DNA from: Rhodococcoides corynebacterioides NBRC 14404
Lineage (GTDB): Bacteria; Actinomycetota; Actinomycetes; Mycobacteriales; Mycobacteriaceae
Direction: 5' to 3'
Assembly (NCBI RefSeq): GCF_001894765.1
Contig: NZ_BCWV01000003.1
Location: forward strand, 186,001-250,000
DNA length: 64,000 nucleotides
The first letter of the stretch is position 1. Every line of letters begins with the position of its first letter. The position numbers and the translations under genes were made by a program. Below are positions 19,610-27,566 of the stretch, in pieces. A model generated the notes under the pieces. The model was not told the DNA's origin and did not search any database. It worked only from the letters and a program-made list of their open reading frames with translations.

Positions 19610-19638
19610 AGTGTAAGGAACACACCGACGCGAACCAA
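19610..19638 (-). promoter_or_regulatory. rplN: Candidate promoter of rplN-rplX-rplE-rpsZ
   Basis: On the minus strand TTGGTT (19633-19638) and TACACT (19610-19615) are 17 bases apart, a good housekeeping-sigma match. Confidence 0.6.
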
Positions 19639-19703
19639 ATCGGGCCGCATCGCGGAGAACACACCCCTGCCGAGTGTCGGTGACCGGTGGCACACTGGCC
19701 GAC

Positions 19704-21059
19704 GTGCAGAGCCTCGCCCGGGGAGAGAACCGCCCTGCCCCACTCGACGCGTCCGGATCGATCACCGTCTCGGTGACCGGTGCCGCCGTGGACGTCTCCG
19801 CCCTGCTCCTCACCGCCGCCGGTCGCGTGCGGTCGGACCAGGACCTCGTCTTCTTCAACAACCCCGCCGGTCCCGGCGTTCGCTATGCGCCCGACGGCGT
19901 CACGGTCGACACGCGGGGCGTACCCGCCGAGATCGAGACCATCGCGATCACCGCCAGTCTCGACGGATCCGGCCCGGCGACGTTCGGTGGGATGCCGCTC
20001 CGCGCCACCGTCGGGTCCGATCTCGACTTCCCCATGACGGGCCTGACCACCGAGACCGCCGTCGTCGGCATCGAGATCTACCGACGCGGCGACGGCTGGA
20101 AGGTGCGGGCCGTCGGGCAGGGATACGACGACGGACTGGCCGGCATCGCGACGGCGTTCGGCATCACCGTGGACGAGCCGGAGACCGAGCCTGCGGCCGC
20201 GCCTCCTCCGCAGCCCGCGGCCGCGCCTCCTCCGCAGCCCGCGGCCGCGCCTCCCCCGCAGCCCACCCCCTCGCACGCCGCCCACCCCCAGCCCGCCACA
20301 CCGGTCCGACAGGAAGGTCTCGCCGTGCGCAGCGAACTGTTCGCCCCCTCCAATGCCGAGGTGCAGGGCAACGGCATCCTCAAACAGGGCAGCAAGATGG
20401 CCCGCGTCGCGATGAACGGCGAGGTGATGGCGCGATCCGGCTCGATGGTCGCCTACCAGGGCGACCTGCGGTTCGAAGCACAGGGCTCGGGCGGGATCGG
20501 GAACATGATCCGCCGCACCGTCACCGGTGAGGGAGTTCCGCTCATGAAGGTGAGCGGCCACGGCGACCTGTTCCTGGCCAATGCCGCGCAGGACGTCCAC
20601 ATCATCGACCTCGACGGCAGTGACGGTCTCACCATCAACGGGTCCAACGTGCTCGCATTCGACACGTCGCTCTCCTACCGCATCGGCCGGGTCCAGGGCG
20701 CGGCCGCCAGTTCCAACGCGGGTCTGTTCAACTGCGTCTTCACCGGTCGCGGGCGCATCGCGATCACCACGGACGGTCAACCGGTGGTGCTCACCGTCGA
20801 CCAGCCGACGTTCGCGGATCCGCAGGCAGCGGTGGCGTGGTCGTCGAGCCTGCAGACGTCGGTCAAGAGCAACGACCAGCTGAACTTCGGCACGCTCATC
20901 GGCCGCAGTACCGGGGAGCGCTTCACGCTGCAGTTCTCCGGCCAGGGCTTCGTGGTGGTGCAGCCGTCGGAACTGCCGCCGGGCGGCCTGATCGCGGGCA
21001 CCGGTGGTGGTCAGCAGGCCGGAGTGGGCGGTGCACTCGGTGGCCTGCTCGGCCGGTGA
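19704..21059 (+). CDS. TerD-domain / AIM24-domain fusion protein
   Basis: 451 residues from GTG at 19704; an in-frame GTG at 19674 would add 10 residues. I prefer 19704 because a -10-like CACACT lies 7 bases upstream and the TerD homology starts there (VQSLARGENRPAP). The N-terminal part, about 170 residues, is TerD-like (SDQDLVFFNNPAGPG, EIETIAITASLDG, VVGIEIYRRGDGWKVRAVGQGYDDGL). TerD domains bind Ca2+ and belong to tellurite/stress-resistance systems. A linker with three AAAPPPQP repeats leads to a C-terminal AIM24-like beta-roll of about 225 residues (ARSGSMVAYQGDLRFEAQG, GHGDLFLANAAQDVHIIDLDG). It is probably a cytoplasmic stress or envelope-associated protein of unknown activity. Confidence 0.8.
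   Translation: MQSLARGENRPAPLDASGSITVSVTGAAVDVSALLLTAAGRVRSDQDLVFFNNPAGPGVRYAPDGVTVDTRGVPAEIETIAITASLDGSGPATFGGMPLRATVGSDLDFPMTGLTTETAVVGIEIYRRGDGWKVRAVGQGYDDGLAGIATAFGITVDEPETEPAAAPPPQPAAAPPPQPAAAPPPQPTPSHAAHPQPATPVRQEGLAVRSELFAPSNAEVQGNGILKQGSKMARVAMNGEVMARSGSMVAYQGDLRFEAQGSGGIGNMIRRTVTGEGVPLMKVSGHGDLFLANAAQDVHIIDLDGSDGLTINGSNVLAFDTSLSYRIGRVQGAAASSNAGLFNCVFTGRGRIAITTDGQPVVLTVDQPTFADPQAAVAWSSSLQTSVKSNDQLNFGTLIGRSTGERFTLQFSGQGFVVVQPSELPPGGLIAGTGGGQQAGVGGALGGLLGR
20193..20264 (+). repeat. Three 24-bp tandem repeats inside the TerD-AIM24 gene
   Basis: Three head-to-tail 24-base units, two identical and the third differing at one position. Each encodes AAAPPPQP and contains GCGGCCGC. They form the interdomain hinge. 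Confidence 0.9.
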
Positions 21060-21071
21060 GTCCCACCGACG

Positions 21072-21392
21072 ATGAGCGAGGCACGGGACGAGTTCGCGGA
21101 GCGAGTGCTGAGTGTCGTCGAGCGGATTCCGGTCGGGCGCGTGATGACCTACGGCGACATCGCCGAGTTCCTGCAGCAGGGCGGTCCGCGCGGGGTCGGC
21201 GGGGTGATGGCGCGCGAGGGCGCGGCCGTCGCATGGTGGCGCGTCGTGCGGGCGAACGGGACGCTGCCCGCACACCTGGTCATCGACGCCCAGGAGCACT
21301 GGCATCTCGAACGCACCCCGCTGCGACGCGGCATCGTCGACGTCGACGGCGCCCGCTGGTGGCCCGAGTCCGACCGGCTCACGGCACGCTGA
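21072..21392 (+). CDS. Alkyltransferase-like (ATL) DNA-repair protein without the catalytic cysteine
   Basis: 106 residues. The fold is that of the O6-alkylguanine-DNA alkyltransferase C-terminal domain (VLSVVERIPVGRVMTYGDIA as DNA-binding helix-turn-helix; GGVMAREG). The active-site PCHR motif is replaced by WWRVVRANG. No cysteine occurs anywhere in the protein, so it cannot transfer alkyl groups. Known ATL proteins bind O6-alkylguanine and flag the lesion for nucleotide excision repair. It starts 12 bases after the TerD-AIM24 stop and is probably co-transcribed with it. Confidence 0.85.
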   Translation: MSEARDEFAERVLSVVERIPVGRVMTYGDIAEFLQQGGPRGVGGVMAREGAAVAWWRVVRANGTLPAHLVIDAQEHWHLERTPLRRGIVDVDGARWWPESDRLTAR

Positions 21393-21440
21393 GTGGCCTG
21401 CATCGATCCGACCCGAGCGACGACGATTTCCGTCCCCGGG

Positions 21441-21446
21441 TACGGT
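21441..21446 (+). promoter_or_regulatory. -10 element TACGGT for the nuclease-ATPase operon
   Basis: TACGGT lies 7 bases before the ATG at 21454, so the three-gene operon appears to be transcribed independently of the ATL gene. Confidence 0.5.
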
Positions 21447-21453
21447 TTGCCCG

Positions 21454-22542
21454 ATGGGAACCGTCGGTGCGCCCGCTACCTCCCCGCGGGACGGTGAGGT
21501 CGTGATGACCCGTGCCGATTCCACTGCGGCGGCCTGGTGGCGCGCCCTGCCGCTCACCCGCGTCGTCCGGGTCGAGGGGGCGCCGCTCCGCGATCTCGCC
21601 GATCACGTCGATCCGCTGCCCTCCGACGCCCCCGCGCCGCTCTTCTTCTGCGCCGACGACGCCGCCGTGGCCAGTGCGTCGACGCTCACCGACGCGGTGG
21701 TCGCGGCCGTCGAACAGGCCGCGATCGAGCTGATCCCCCTCGTCGTGCCCGGTACCGACTCGCCCGGCGATCACTCGTCGCTCGTCCGGGACGCCGCCCG
21801 CGCCCGGGCCGTCGACCTCGCCCGATCGAGCGCGCACTTCGGGCCCTACCTCGCGCACCTGGCCGCGGCCCGCGCCTCGGCCCGGCCTCCGCGCACCGAC
21901 ACGTTCTCCCGCGAGACGCGGCTGACCGGCGCCGCTCGCGTCGTCGCGCAGGCGCACGGTCGGGACGGCGCCGTCGTGATTCTCGACGTCCCCGCCGATG
22001 CGCCGTCCCGCGACGTCGCGGCGGCCGCGGAATGGCTGTGCCGCACCGGGGTCGGGGTGTGGCTGACCGGCGACGGCGCAATGGACGTGGACCGATGTCC
22101 CGCGTACCGGGTCGACGTCCCCGCGGCGCCGACCGACGTCGCCACGATCGTCGACCGATTCCGTCCCGCGAGCTACCCGCCCGTCGTCGGGCATCCGCAC
22201 GCCGCGAGTGCCGCGGAGGATCGGCTGTACCGACTGCTCTCGGCGCGGGAGTGGGCGACGGGCCGAGGGCACAACCAGGTGGTCCGGTTGTCGGAGATCG
22301 GCCGACCGTTCACCGTCGACGTCGTCTGGGCCCGGGAGAGGATCGCCGTCGAGATCGACGGCCCCGAACACCGATCGCGGCACCGGTTCTCGGACGACCG
22401 GTCGCGGGACAACCTGCTGCAGACCCGGGGCTGGATGGTGCTGCGCTTCACCAACGACGACGTGCTCACCGACCACGAGAGTGTCGTGGCCACCATCGAA
22501 CAGGCAGTGCACCGACGACGAGCGAAGGGGACTCCCACGTGA
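21454..22542 (+). CDS. DUF559/MTES_1575-like PD-(D/E)XK nuclease-domain protein
   Basis: 362 residues. The C-terminal part, about residues 245-350, resembles the very-short-patch-repair (Vsr)/DUF559 endonuclease fold: SAAEDRLYRLLSA as lead helix, FTVDVVWARERIAVEIDGPEH (candidate catalytic Asp and Glu; quoted in part) and RDNLLQTRGWMVLRFTNDDV. The first 240 residues or so form a domain I do not recognise. It has alternating strands and helices reminiscent of a Rossmann-like nucleotide or effector domain (PAPLFFCADDAAVASASTL, GAVVILDVPADAPS). An in-frame ATG at 21505 is a later possible start. It is the first gene of a coupled operon; its stop overlaps the next start as GTGA. I infer a DNA-directed nuclease in a defence or repair complex with the HerA-type ATPase. 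Confidence 0.7.
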   Translation: MGTVGAPATSPRDGEVVMTRADSTAAAWWRALPLTRVVRVEGAPLRDLADHVDPLPSDAPAPLFFCADDAAVASASTLTDAVVAAVEQAAIELIPLVVPGTDSPGDHSSLVRDAARARAVDLARSSAHFGPYLAHLAAARASARPPRTDTFSRETRLTGAARVVAQAHGRDGAVVILDVPADAPSRDVAAAAEWLCRTGVGVWLTGDGAMDVDRCPAYRVDVPAAPTDVATIVDRFRPASYPPVVGHPHAASAAEDRLYRLLSAREWATGRGHNQVVRLSEIGRPFTVDVVWARERIAVEIDGPEHRSRHRFSDDRSRDNLLQTRGWMVLRFTNDDVLTDHESVVATIEQAVHRRRAKGTPT

Positions 22543-23249
22543 GCACGACCGACTTGACCGGCACCGAGGTCGCCGTGCTGATGGTGCTGATGGCGGAGGC
22601 GCGGGCGGTGCGCAATCCGGAGCTCGCCGTGCTGGGACCGGCGCTCGCGAAGCCGTCCCGCGACCGCCTCGTGGCGCAGGGACTGATCGACGTCGGTCGT
22701 GAGGGCCGGTCGATGACCCTCGAACTGACGGACAAGGGGTGGAAGTTCTGCGCCGACCTCATGGGGTCGGACGCTCCGAAGGGTGCCACGGGTCCCGGCA
22801 AAGCGCTCTTCACCGTCCTCGCCGGTCTCGGCCGGTGGTTCCACCGCGACGACGTCCGTCCCGCCGAGGTCTTCTTCCCCCGCGACACCCCGGCCGAGAT
22901 CGAGCCGCTGCCCACGCCGGCGAACGCCGTCGTACCGCAGTCGGTGCGCGAGCAGGACGGCGGCGGCGAGTCCTCTGCGAACACGGGTGTCGACCTCGAG
23001 ACGCGCATCCGGCGCGCGTACGCGGACCTCGCGCGCGAGCCCGGGGCGCGGGTGCGGCTGACCCGGCTGCGGCCCGCCCTGTCCGACGTTCCCCGCGACC
23101 GCCTCGACGACGCGCTGGTCGCGTTGCAGCGGACACCGGGCGTCTCGTTGATCCCCGAAGAGAACCAGAAGACGCTGTCCGACGACGATCGCGCCGCCGC
23201 GGTGACCGTCGGGAACCAGCGCAACCACCTGCTGACGATCACCTCGTGA
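22539..23249 (+). CDS. Winged-helix-like linker protein of the nuclease-ATPase operon
   Basis: 236 residues from GTG at 22539, overlapping the nuclease stop by 4 bases. The N-terminal 75 residues or so look like a MarR-type winged helix (LTGTEVAVLMVLMAEARAV, SRDRLVAQGLIDVGREGRS, LELTDKGWKFC). A Pro-rich linker leads to a second helical segment (LETRIRRAYADLAREPGARV, LSDVPRDRLDDALVALQRT) that could be another winged helix. No catalytic motif is present. It may be a DNA-binding or adaptor subunit between nuclease and ATPase. Its stop overlaps the ATPase start (TGATG). The family is not recognised. Confidence 0.7.
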   Translation: MSTTDLTGTEVAVLMVLMAEARAVRNPELAVLGPALAKPSRDRLVAQGLIDVGREGRSMTLELTDKGWKFCADLMGSDAPKGATGPGKALFTVLAGLGRWFHRDDVRPAEVFFPRDTPAEIEPLPTPANAVVPQSVREQDGGGESSANTGVDLETRIRRAYADLAREPGARVRLTRLRPALSDVPRDRLDDALVALQRTPGVSLIPEENQKTLSDDDRAAAVTVGNQRNHLLTITS

Positions 23250-26200
23250 TGGGTACTTCCATGAGCACTGCAGACGACCGCATCCGCGCCCTCGAGTCGG
23301 TGCGCCTGAGCTGGGCGCCGACTCCCGACGACGTGTGGCGGTCCCAGTCCGACGTCCACGTCGCCGGCCTGCACGACCGCGTGTACGCCGACGTCATGGC
23401 GGCCTACACCGACGCCGAGAAGTCGGACGACGCCAGCCCGTTGGGCGTCGTCGTCCGCGGGCCGGCCGGGTCGGGCAAGACCCACCTGCTCGGCCAGGTG
23501 CGCGAGGAGATCCAGGAACGCGGCGGGTACTTCTTCCTCATCCGGTTGCTCGACGCCGCGGGATTCTGGCGGTCGGTGCTGATGGGCATGCTCGACGACC
23601 TGACGCGCCCGTCCGGGCGCGGTGACGACAGCCAGCTCGCGCTGATGCTGCGGCGGCTGTGCGAGGTGGGCGGGGTCGACGAGTCCGTCCGTGCGCAGGT
23701 GATGGGCGAGACGATGATCGACGTCGACGCCCTCAACACGTTCGTCACCGCGGTCTACAAGGTGCATCCGCGACACCGACGCACCTCGCAGCACACGTTG
23801 CGGTCACTGGTGCTGTCGGTCGCGCCGGACACCGGCGTGCAGGACATCGGCGACGCGTACCTGCAGTCGATCGACGACGTCGACCCGGAGGAGTTCCGCG
23901 CCTGGGGCATCGTGCGCGCCGAGCTGGGCCACCAGGGCATCGCCGAGAACATCTCGCGCCTACTCGCCATCACCGGTCCGACGGTGCTCGCCATCGATCA
24001 GATCGACACGCTCGTCGCGCAGGCTCGGACGGGATCGGACCAGGAGTTCGCCGACGCCCGCGAGGACAAGGTCGTCGAGCAGCTGGCGCACGGGTTGATG
24101 TCGTTGCGCGAGACCCTGCCGCGCACGGCGTCGGTGCTGTCCGCCCTGTCGAGCGCGTGGGATCTCATCGAGTCGCGCGGCACGGCGCCGGTCAAGGATC
24201 GCTTCCGGGTGACGACGGATCTCGAGCGCATCCCGTCGTCGGACATCGGTCGGCTCCTGCTGGGGCGGCGGCTGAACGCGTGCTTCCGCGACGTCGGCTT
24301 CGTTCCGCCGCACGAGACGTGGCCGGTGGCCGCGGACGCCTTCGATCAGGCGCCCGATTTCACCCCGCGGCAGCTGCTCATCGCCGTCGACCGGCACATC
24401 CGCCGCTGTCTCGACAGCGGGGTCGCCGCCGAGCTGACCGACTTCCGGGACAAGGGTGGCGACGGTGGACAGCGCATCGTCGTCGAGCAGGACGAGCTGG
24501 CCGCCCTCGACGAGCGCTACGCCGCGCTGATCGCCGACGCCGACGTCAGCGTCCCGATCTCCCCGACCACCGAGGACGTGCTGGTCCCGACCCTGCTCGC
24601 CGCCGGACTCACGGCGTGGATCCACGAGCACCAGTCCTCCGACGACAGCCTCGCGCAGGACCCGCCGCCCAGCGGTCGGGCCGCCCTGCACGCCCGGCTG
24701 CGCCACACCGTCGACACGGACACCGACGACGAGGAGCACTGGTGCTTCCGCGCCATCACCGCGACGCACTGGCGCGCCGCGGGTGCCCGGATCGGGCGGG
24801 CGGTCACCGCAGCGGGCCTGCACATCGACATGCCGCGCCGGAAGCTGATCCTGATCCGCAACGATCCGTGGCCGTCGGGCGCGAAGACGCAGCAGACCAT
24901 CGCCGCGGTGCGGCAGGCCGGGGCGATCGAGGTGCCGCTCACCGAGGCCGACCGTCGCGCCCTCGGCGCGCTCGGGCGGCTGCTCGACGAGAACTCCCCC
25001 GCCCTCACGTCGTGGCTTCTCTCGCGGAAGCCGGCGCACGAGATCGAGCTGTTCCGCACGACCCTCCCCGAGGTCAGCGTGGTCGACGACGAGCGAGCCC
25101 TGATCGAGCCGGAACCGATCACCAGCCGCCCGGCTCGTCGGCCCGAGATCGAGATCGGGACGGAGCTGAGCACCCACGCCGAGGTGCGCATCCCCCTCGA
25201 GGCGCTGCGCAAGCACACCGCGATCTTCGCCGGGTCCGGATCCGGCAAGACGGTGCTGATCCGTCGACTCGTCGAAGAGTGTGCGCTGCAGGGTGTCTCG
25301 GCCATCGTGCTCGACATCAACAACGACCTCGCCCGTCTCGGCACCGCGTGGCCCGACGACGAACGCACGTGGCCGCCCGGCGACGAGGCCAAGGCGACGG
25401 CCTACCTCCGCGACACGGACGTCGTCGTCTGGACGCCGCGGAAGTCCTCGGGCCGGCCGTTGAGTTTCCAGCCGCTGCCGGACTTCGCCAGCGTCGTCGG
25501 CGACCGGGACGAATTCGACGCCTCCGTCGAGTCCGCGCTCGCCGCTCTCGCTCCCGCCGCGTCCGCCGTCGGCGCCACCGAGAAGGCCAAGCACCGCCGG
25601 GCCGTCCTGAAGTCGGCTCTCGAGGTCTTCGGACGACGCTCACAGGGCGGGTCGCTCGCGGACTTCGTCGAGTTGCTCGAGAACCTGCCCGACGACGTCA
25701 GCGAGATGCGCGACGCGACACGCATCGCCGCGGATCTCGCCGAGAACCTCAAAGCCGCCACGACCAACGATCCCCTGTTCGCCGGGAGCGGCACGCCCGT
25801 CGATCCGGGTGTCCTGCTGACTCCGGCCGAGGGCAAGAAGGCCCGCGTGTCCGTGATCAACCTGGCCGGGCTGACCACCGAGGACCAGAAGCAGAGTTTC
25901 GTGAACCAGCTGCAGATGGGCCTGTTCGCGTGGATCAAGAAGAACCCGGCCGGTGACCGACCGCTCGGCGGGCTGTTCGTGATGGACGAGGCCCAGAACT
26001 ACGCACCGTCCGACCGCTACACCGCCGCGACCCACAGCACCCTGGCCCTCGCGTCGCAGGCCCGCAAGTACGGGCTGGGGCTGGTGTTCGCCACGCAGGC
26101 GCCGAAGGGTCTGCACAACCGCATCGCCGGCAACGCGGCGACGCAGTTCTACGGCCTGCTGAACAGTCCCGCGCAGATCGCCGCCGCGCAGGAGATGGCG

Positions 26201-26368
26201 CGGGCCAAGGGCGGCTCGGTTCCGGACGTCGGTCGCCTGCCCGCCGGGCAGTTCTACGCGGCGGTCGAGGGTGCCGAATTCCGTCGCACCGCCACTCCGC
26301 TGTGCCTGACCTACCACCCCAAGAGCCCGCCCACGGAAGAGGAGGTCCTCGCACTCGCTCGCGAATGA
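23249..26368 (+). CDS. Two-ATPase protein: N-terminal AAA/STAND-like and C-terminal HerA/FtsK-like DNA translocase domain
   Basis: 1039 residues from ATG at 23249, sharing one base with the upstream stop; ATG at 23261 is an alternative. The N-terminal ATPase has Walker A GPAGSGKTH near residue 71, Walker B-like TVLAIDQIDTL near 246, and a following helical region resembling AAA+ or STAND lids. A middle region, about 430-620, is variable. The C-terminal ATPase has FAGSGSGKTV near 661, LFVMDEAQNYAPSDRY near 911 (Walker B with HerA-type E-A-Q) and GLVFATQAPKGLHNR near 947. This is the layout of HerA-family hexameric DNA pumps. Paired with a nuclease in one coupled operon, it resembles the HerA-plus-nuclease logic of DNA end resection and several anti-phage systems. 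The actual role is not known. Confidence 0.8.
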   Translation: MGTSMSTADDRIRALESVRLSWAPTPDDVWRSQSDVHVAGLHDRVYADVMAAYTDAEKSDDASPLGVVVRGPAGSGKTHLLGQVREEIQERGGYFFLIRLLDAAGFWRSVLMGMLDDLTRPSGRGDDSQLALMLRRLCEVGGVDESVRAQVMGETMIDVDALNTFVTAVYKVHPRHRRTSQHTLRSLVLSVAPDTGVQDIGDAYLQSIDDVDPEEFRAWGIVRAELGHQGIAENISRLLAITGPTVLAIDQIDTLVAQARTGSDQEFADAREDKVVEQLAHGLMSLRETLPRTASVLSALSSAWDLIESRGTAPVKDRFRVTTDLERIPSSDIGRLLLGRRLNACFRDVGFVPPHETWPVAADAFDQAPDFTPRQLLIAVDRHIRRCLDSGVAAELTDFRDKGGDGGQRIVVEQDELAALDERYAALIADADVSVPISPTTEDVLVPTLLAAGLTAWIHEHQSSDDSLAQDPPPSGRAALHARLRHTVDTDTDDEEHWCFRAITATHWRAAGARIGRAVTAAGLHIDMPRRKLILIRNDPWPSGAKTQQTIAAVRQAGAIEVPLTEADRRALGALGRLLDENSPALTSWLLSRKPAHEIELFRTTLPEVSVVDDERALIEPEPITSRPARRPEIEIGTELSTHAEVRIPLEALRKHTAIFAGSGSGKTVLIRRLVEECALQGVSAIVLDINNDLARLGTAWPDDERTWPPGDEAKATAYLRDTDVVVWTPRKSSGRPLSFQPLPDFASVVGDRDEFDASVESALAALAPAASAVGATEKAKHRRAVLKSALEVFGRRSQGGSLADFVELLENLPDDVSEMRDATRIAADLAENLKAATTNDPLFAGSGTPVDPGVLLTPAEGKKARVSVINLAGLTTEDQKQSFVNQLQMGLFAWIKKNPAGDRPLGGLFVMDEAQNYAPSDRYTAATHSTLALASQARKYGLGLVFATQAPKGLHNRIAGNAATQFYGLLNSPAQIAAAQEMARAKGGSVPDVGRLPAGQFYAAVEGAEFRRTATPLCLTYHPKSPPTEEEVLALARE

Positions 26369-26394
26369 CCGGCAGGGTGCCGCTGCACCGGGCG

Positions 26395-26400
26395 TAACTT
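26395..26400 (+). promoter_or_regulatory. -10 element TAACTT for the aldo/keto reductase
   Basis: TAACTT ends 7 bases before the ATG at 26408, supporting that start over the in-frame GTG at 26399. Confidence 0.5.
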
Positions 26401-26407
26401 GGTTGCC

Positions 26408-27412
26408 ATGGCTTACCGATTTCTGGGCAACAGTGGACTCAAGGTTTCCGAGATCACCTACGGCAACTGGCTGACGCACGGCTCGCAGGTGGAGAACGAC
26501 GTCGCCACCGCGTGCGTCAAGGCTGCGCTCGACGCGGGCATCACCACGTTCGACACCGCCGACGTCTACGCGAACGGTGCCGCGGAGGAGGTGCTCGGCA
26601 AGGCCGTCGCGGGCGAGCGCCGAGAGAGCCTCGAGATCTTCACCAAGGTCTACTTCCCCGTCGGCCCGAAGGGCCCCAACGACACCGGCCTCTCGCGCAA
26701 GCACATCCGCGAGGGCATCGACAACTCGCTCCGCCGCCTCGGTACGGACTACGTCGACCTCTACCAGGCGCATCGGTACGACCACGAGACGCCGCTCGAG
26801 GAGACCATCGCGGCCTTCGGCGACGTGGTGCAGCAGGGCAAGGCGCTGTACATCGGCGTCTCGGAGTGGACGGCCGATCAGCTCCGCGAGGCGCAGTCCC
26901 TGGCGCGCGAGCGTGGCTTCTCCATCGTGTCCAACCAGCCGCAGTACTCGGCGCTCTGGCGGGTCATCGAGGCCGAGGTGGTCCCGGCGTCGCGGGAACT
27001 CGGCATCTCGCAGGTGGTCTGGTCGCCGTTGGCGCAGGGCGTGCTGACGGGCAAGTACGTGCCCGGTCAACCGCTGCCCGAGGGCTCGCGCGCCACGGAC
27101 GACAAGGGCGGCGCGGACATGATCTCGCGATACATGAACGACGAGACCCTCACCCGCGTGCAGAAGCTGAAGCCGATCGCGGACGATCTGGGCCTGTCGA
27201 TGTCGCAGCTCGCCATCGCCTGGGTACTGTCGAACGACAACGTCGCCGCGGCCCTCGTCGGCGCCTCTCGGCCGGAGCAGATCGCCGACAACGTGAAGGC
27301 CGCAGGCGTCACCCTCGAGGCCGACGTACTCGCGCGGATCGACGAGGCGCTCGGCGACATCGTCGAGAAGGACCCGGCCAAGACCGTCAGCCCGGAGAAG
27401 CGTCTGGTCTAG
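26408..27412 (+). CDS. Aldo/keto reductase, Kv-beta-like
   Basis: 334 residues forming a TIM-barrel NADPH oxidoreductase. The catalytic tetrad is readable: Asp and Tyr in TFDTADVYANGAAEEVLG, Lys in IFTKVYFPVG, and His in DLYQAHRYD. The cofactor-binding region at the C-terminus (VLSNDNVAAALVGASRPEQIADN) is typical of the AKR6/AKR12-like group that includes potassium-channel beta subunits and YajO-type reductases. Substrates are probably aldehydes or ketones, unspecified. It has its own promoter-like element and is probably unrelated to the preceding operon. Confidence 0.9.
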   Translation: MAYRFLGNSGLKVSEITYGNWLTHGSQVENDVATACVKAALDAGITTFDTADVYANGAAEEVLGKAVAGERRESLEIFTKVYFPVGPKGPNDTGLSRKHIREGIDNSLRRLGTDYVDLYQAHRYDHETPLEETIAAFGDVVQQGKALYIGVSEWTADQLREAQSLARERGFSIVSNQPQYSALWRVIEAEVVPASRELGISQVVWSPLAQGVLTGKYVPGQPLPEGSRATDDKGGADMISRYMNDETLTRVQKLKPIADDLGLSMSQLAIAWVLSNDNVAAALVGASRPEQIADNVKAAGVTLEADVLARIDEALGDIVEKDPAKTVSPEKRLV

Positions 27413-27417
27413 ACCCG

Positions 27418-27486
27418 TTCCCGCGCTACGGTTCCGCTCGCGCGCTGCCTGTGTGCAGCGCGCGTGACGGGCCGCAGCGCAGGAGG
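27418..27486 (+). repeat. Left copy of an imperfect ~70-bp direct repeat with a GC hairpin
   Basis: It begins ttcccgcgct and contains a perfect 10-bp hairpin (cgcgcgctgc / gcagcgcgcg, 27439-27464) followed by ccgcagcgc. A second copy lies at 28465-28534, on the other side of the DUF559-like gene. It may act as the terminator of the aldo/keto reductase gene. Confidence 0.7.
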
Positions 27487-27566
27487 GGCGGTTCCCCGGG
27501 AGAGCGGTGTTCCACAGGCCCTGTTCCGGGGCCGTCGTCGGCCGCCGGCACGGGCAGGCTCGCGGC

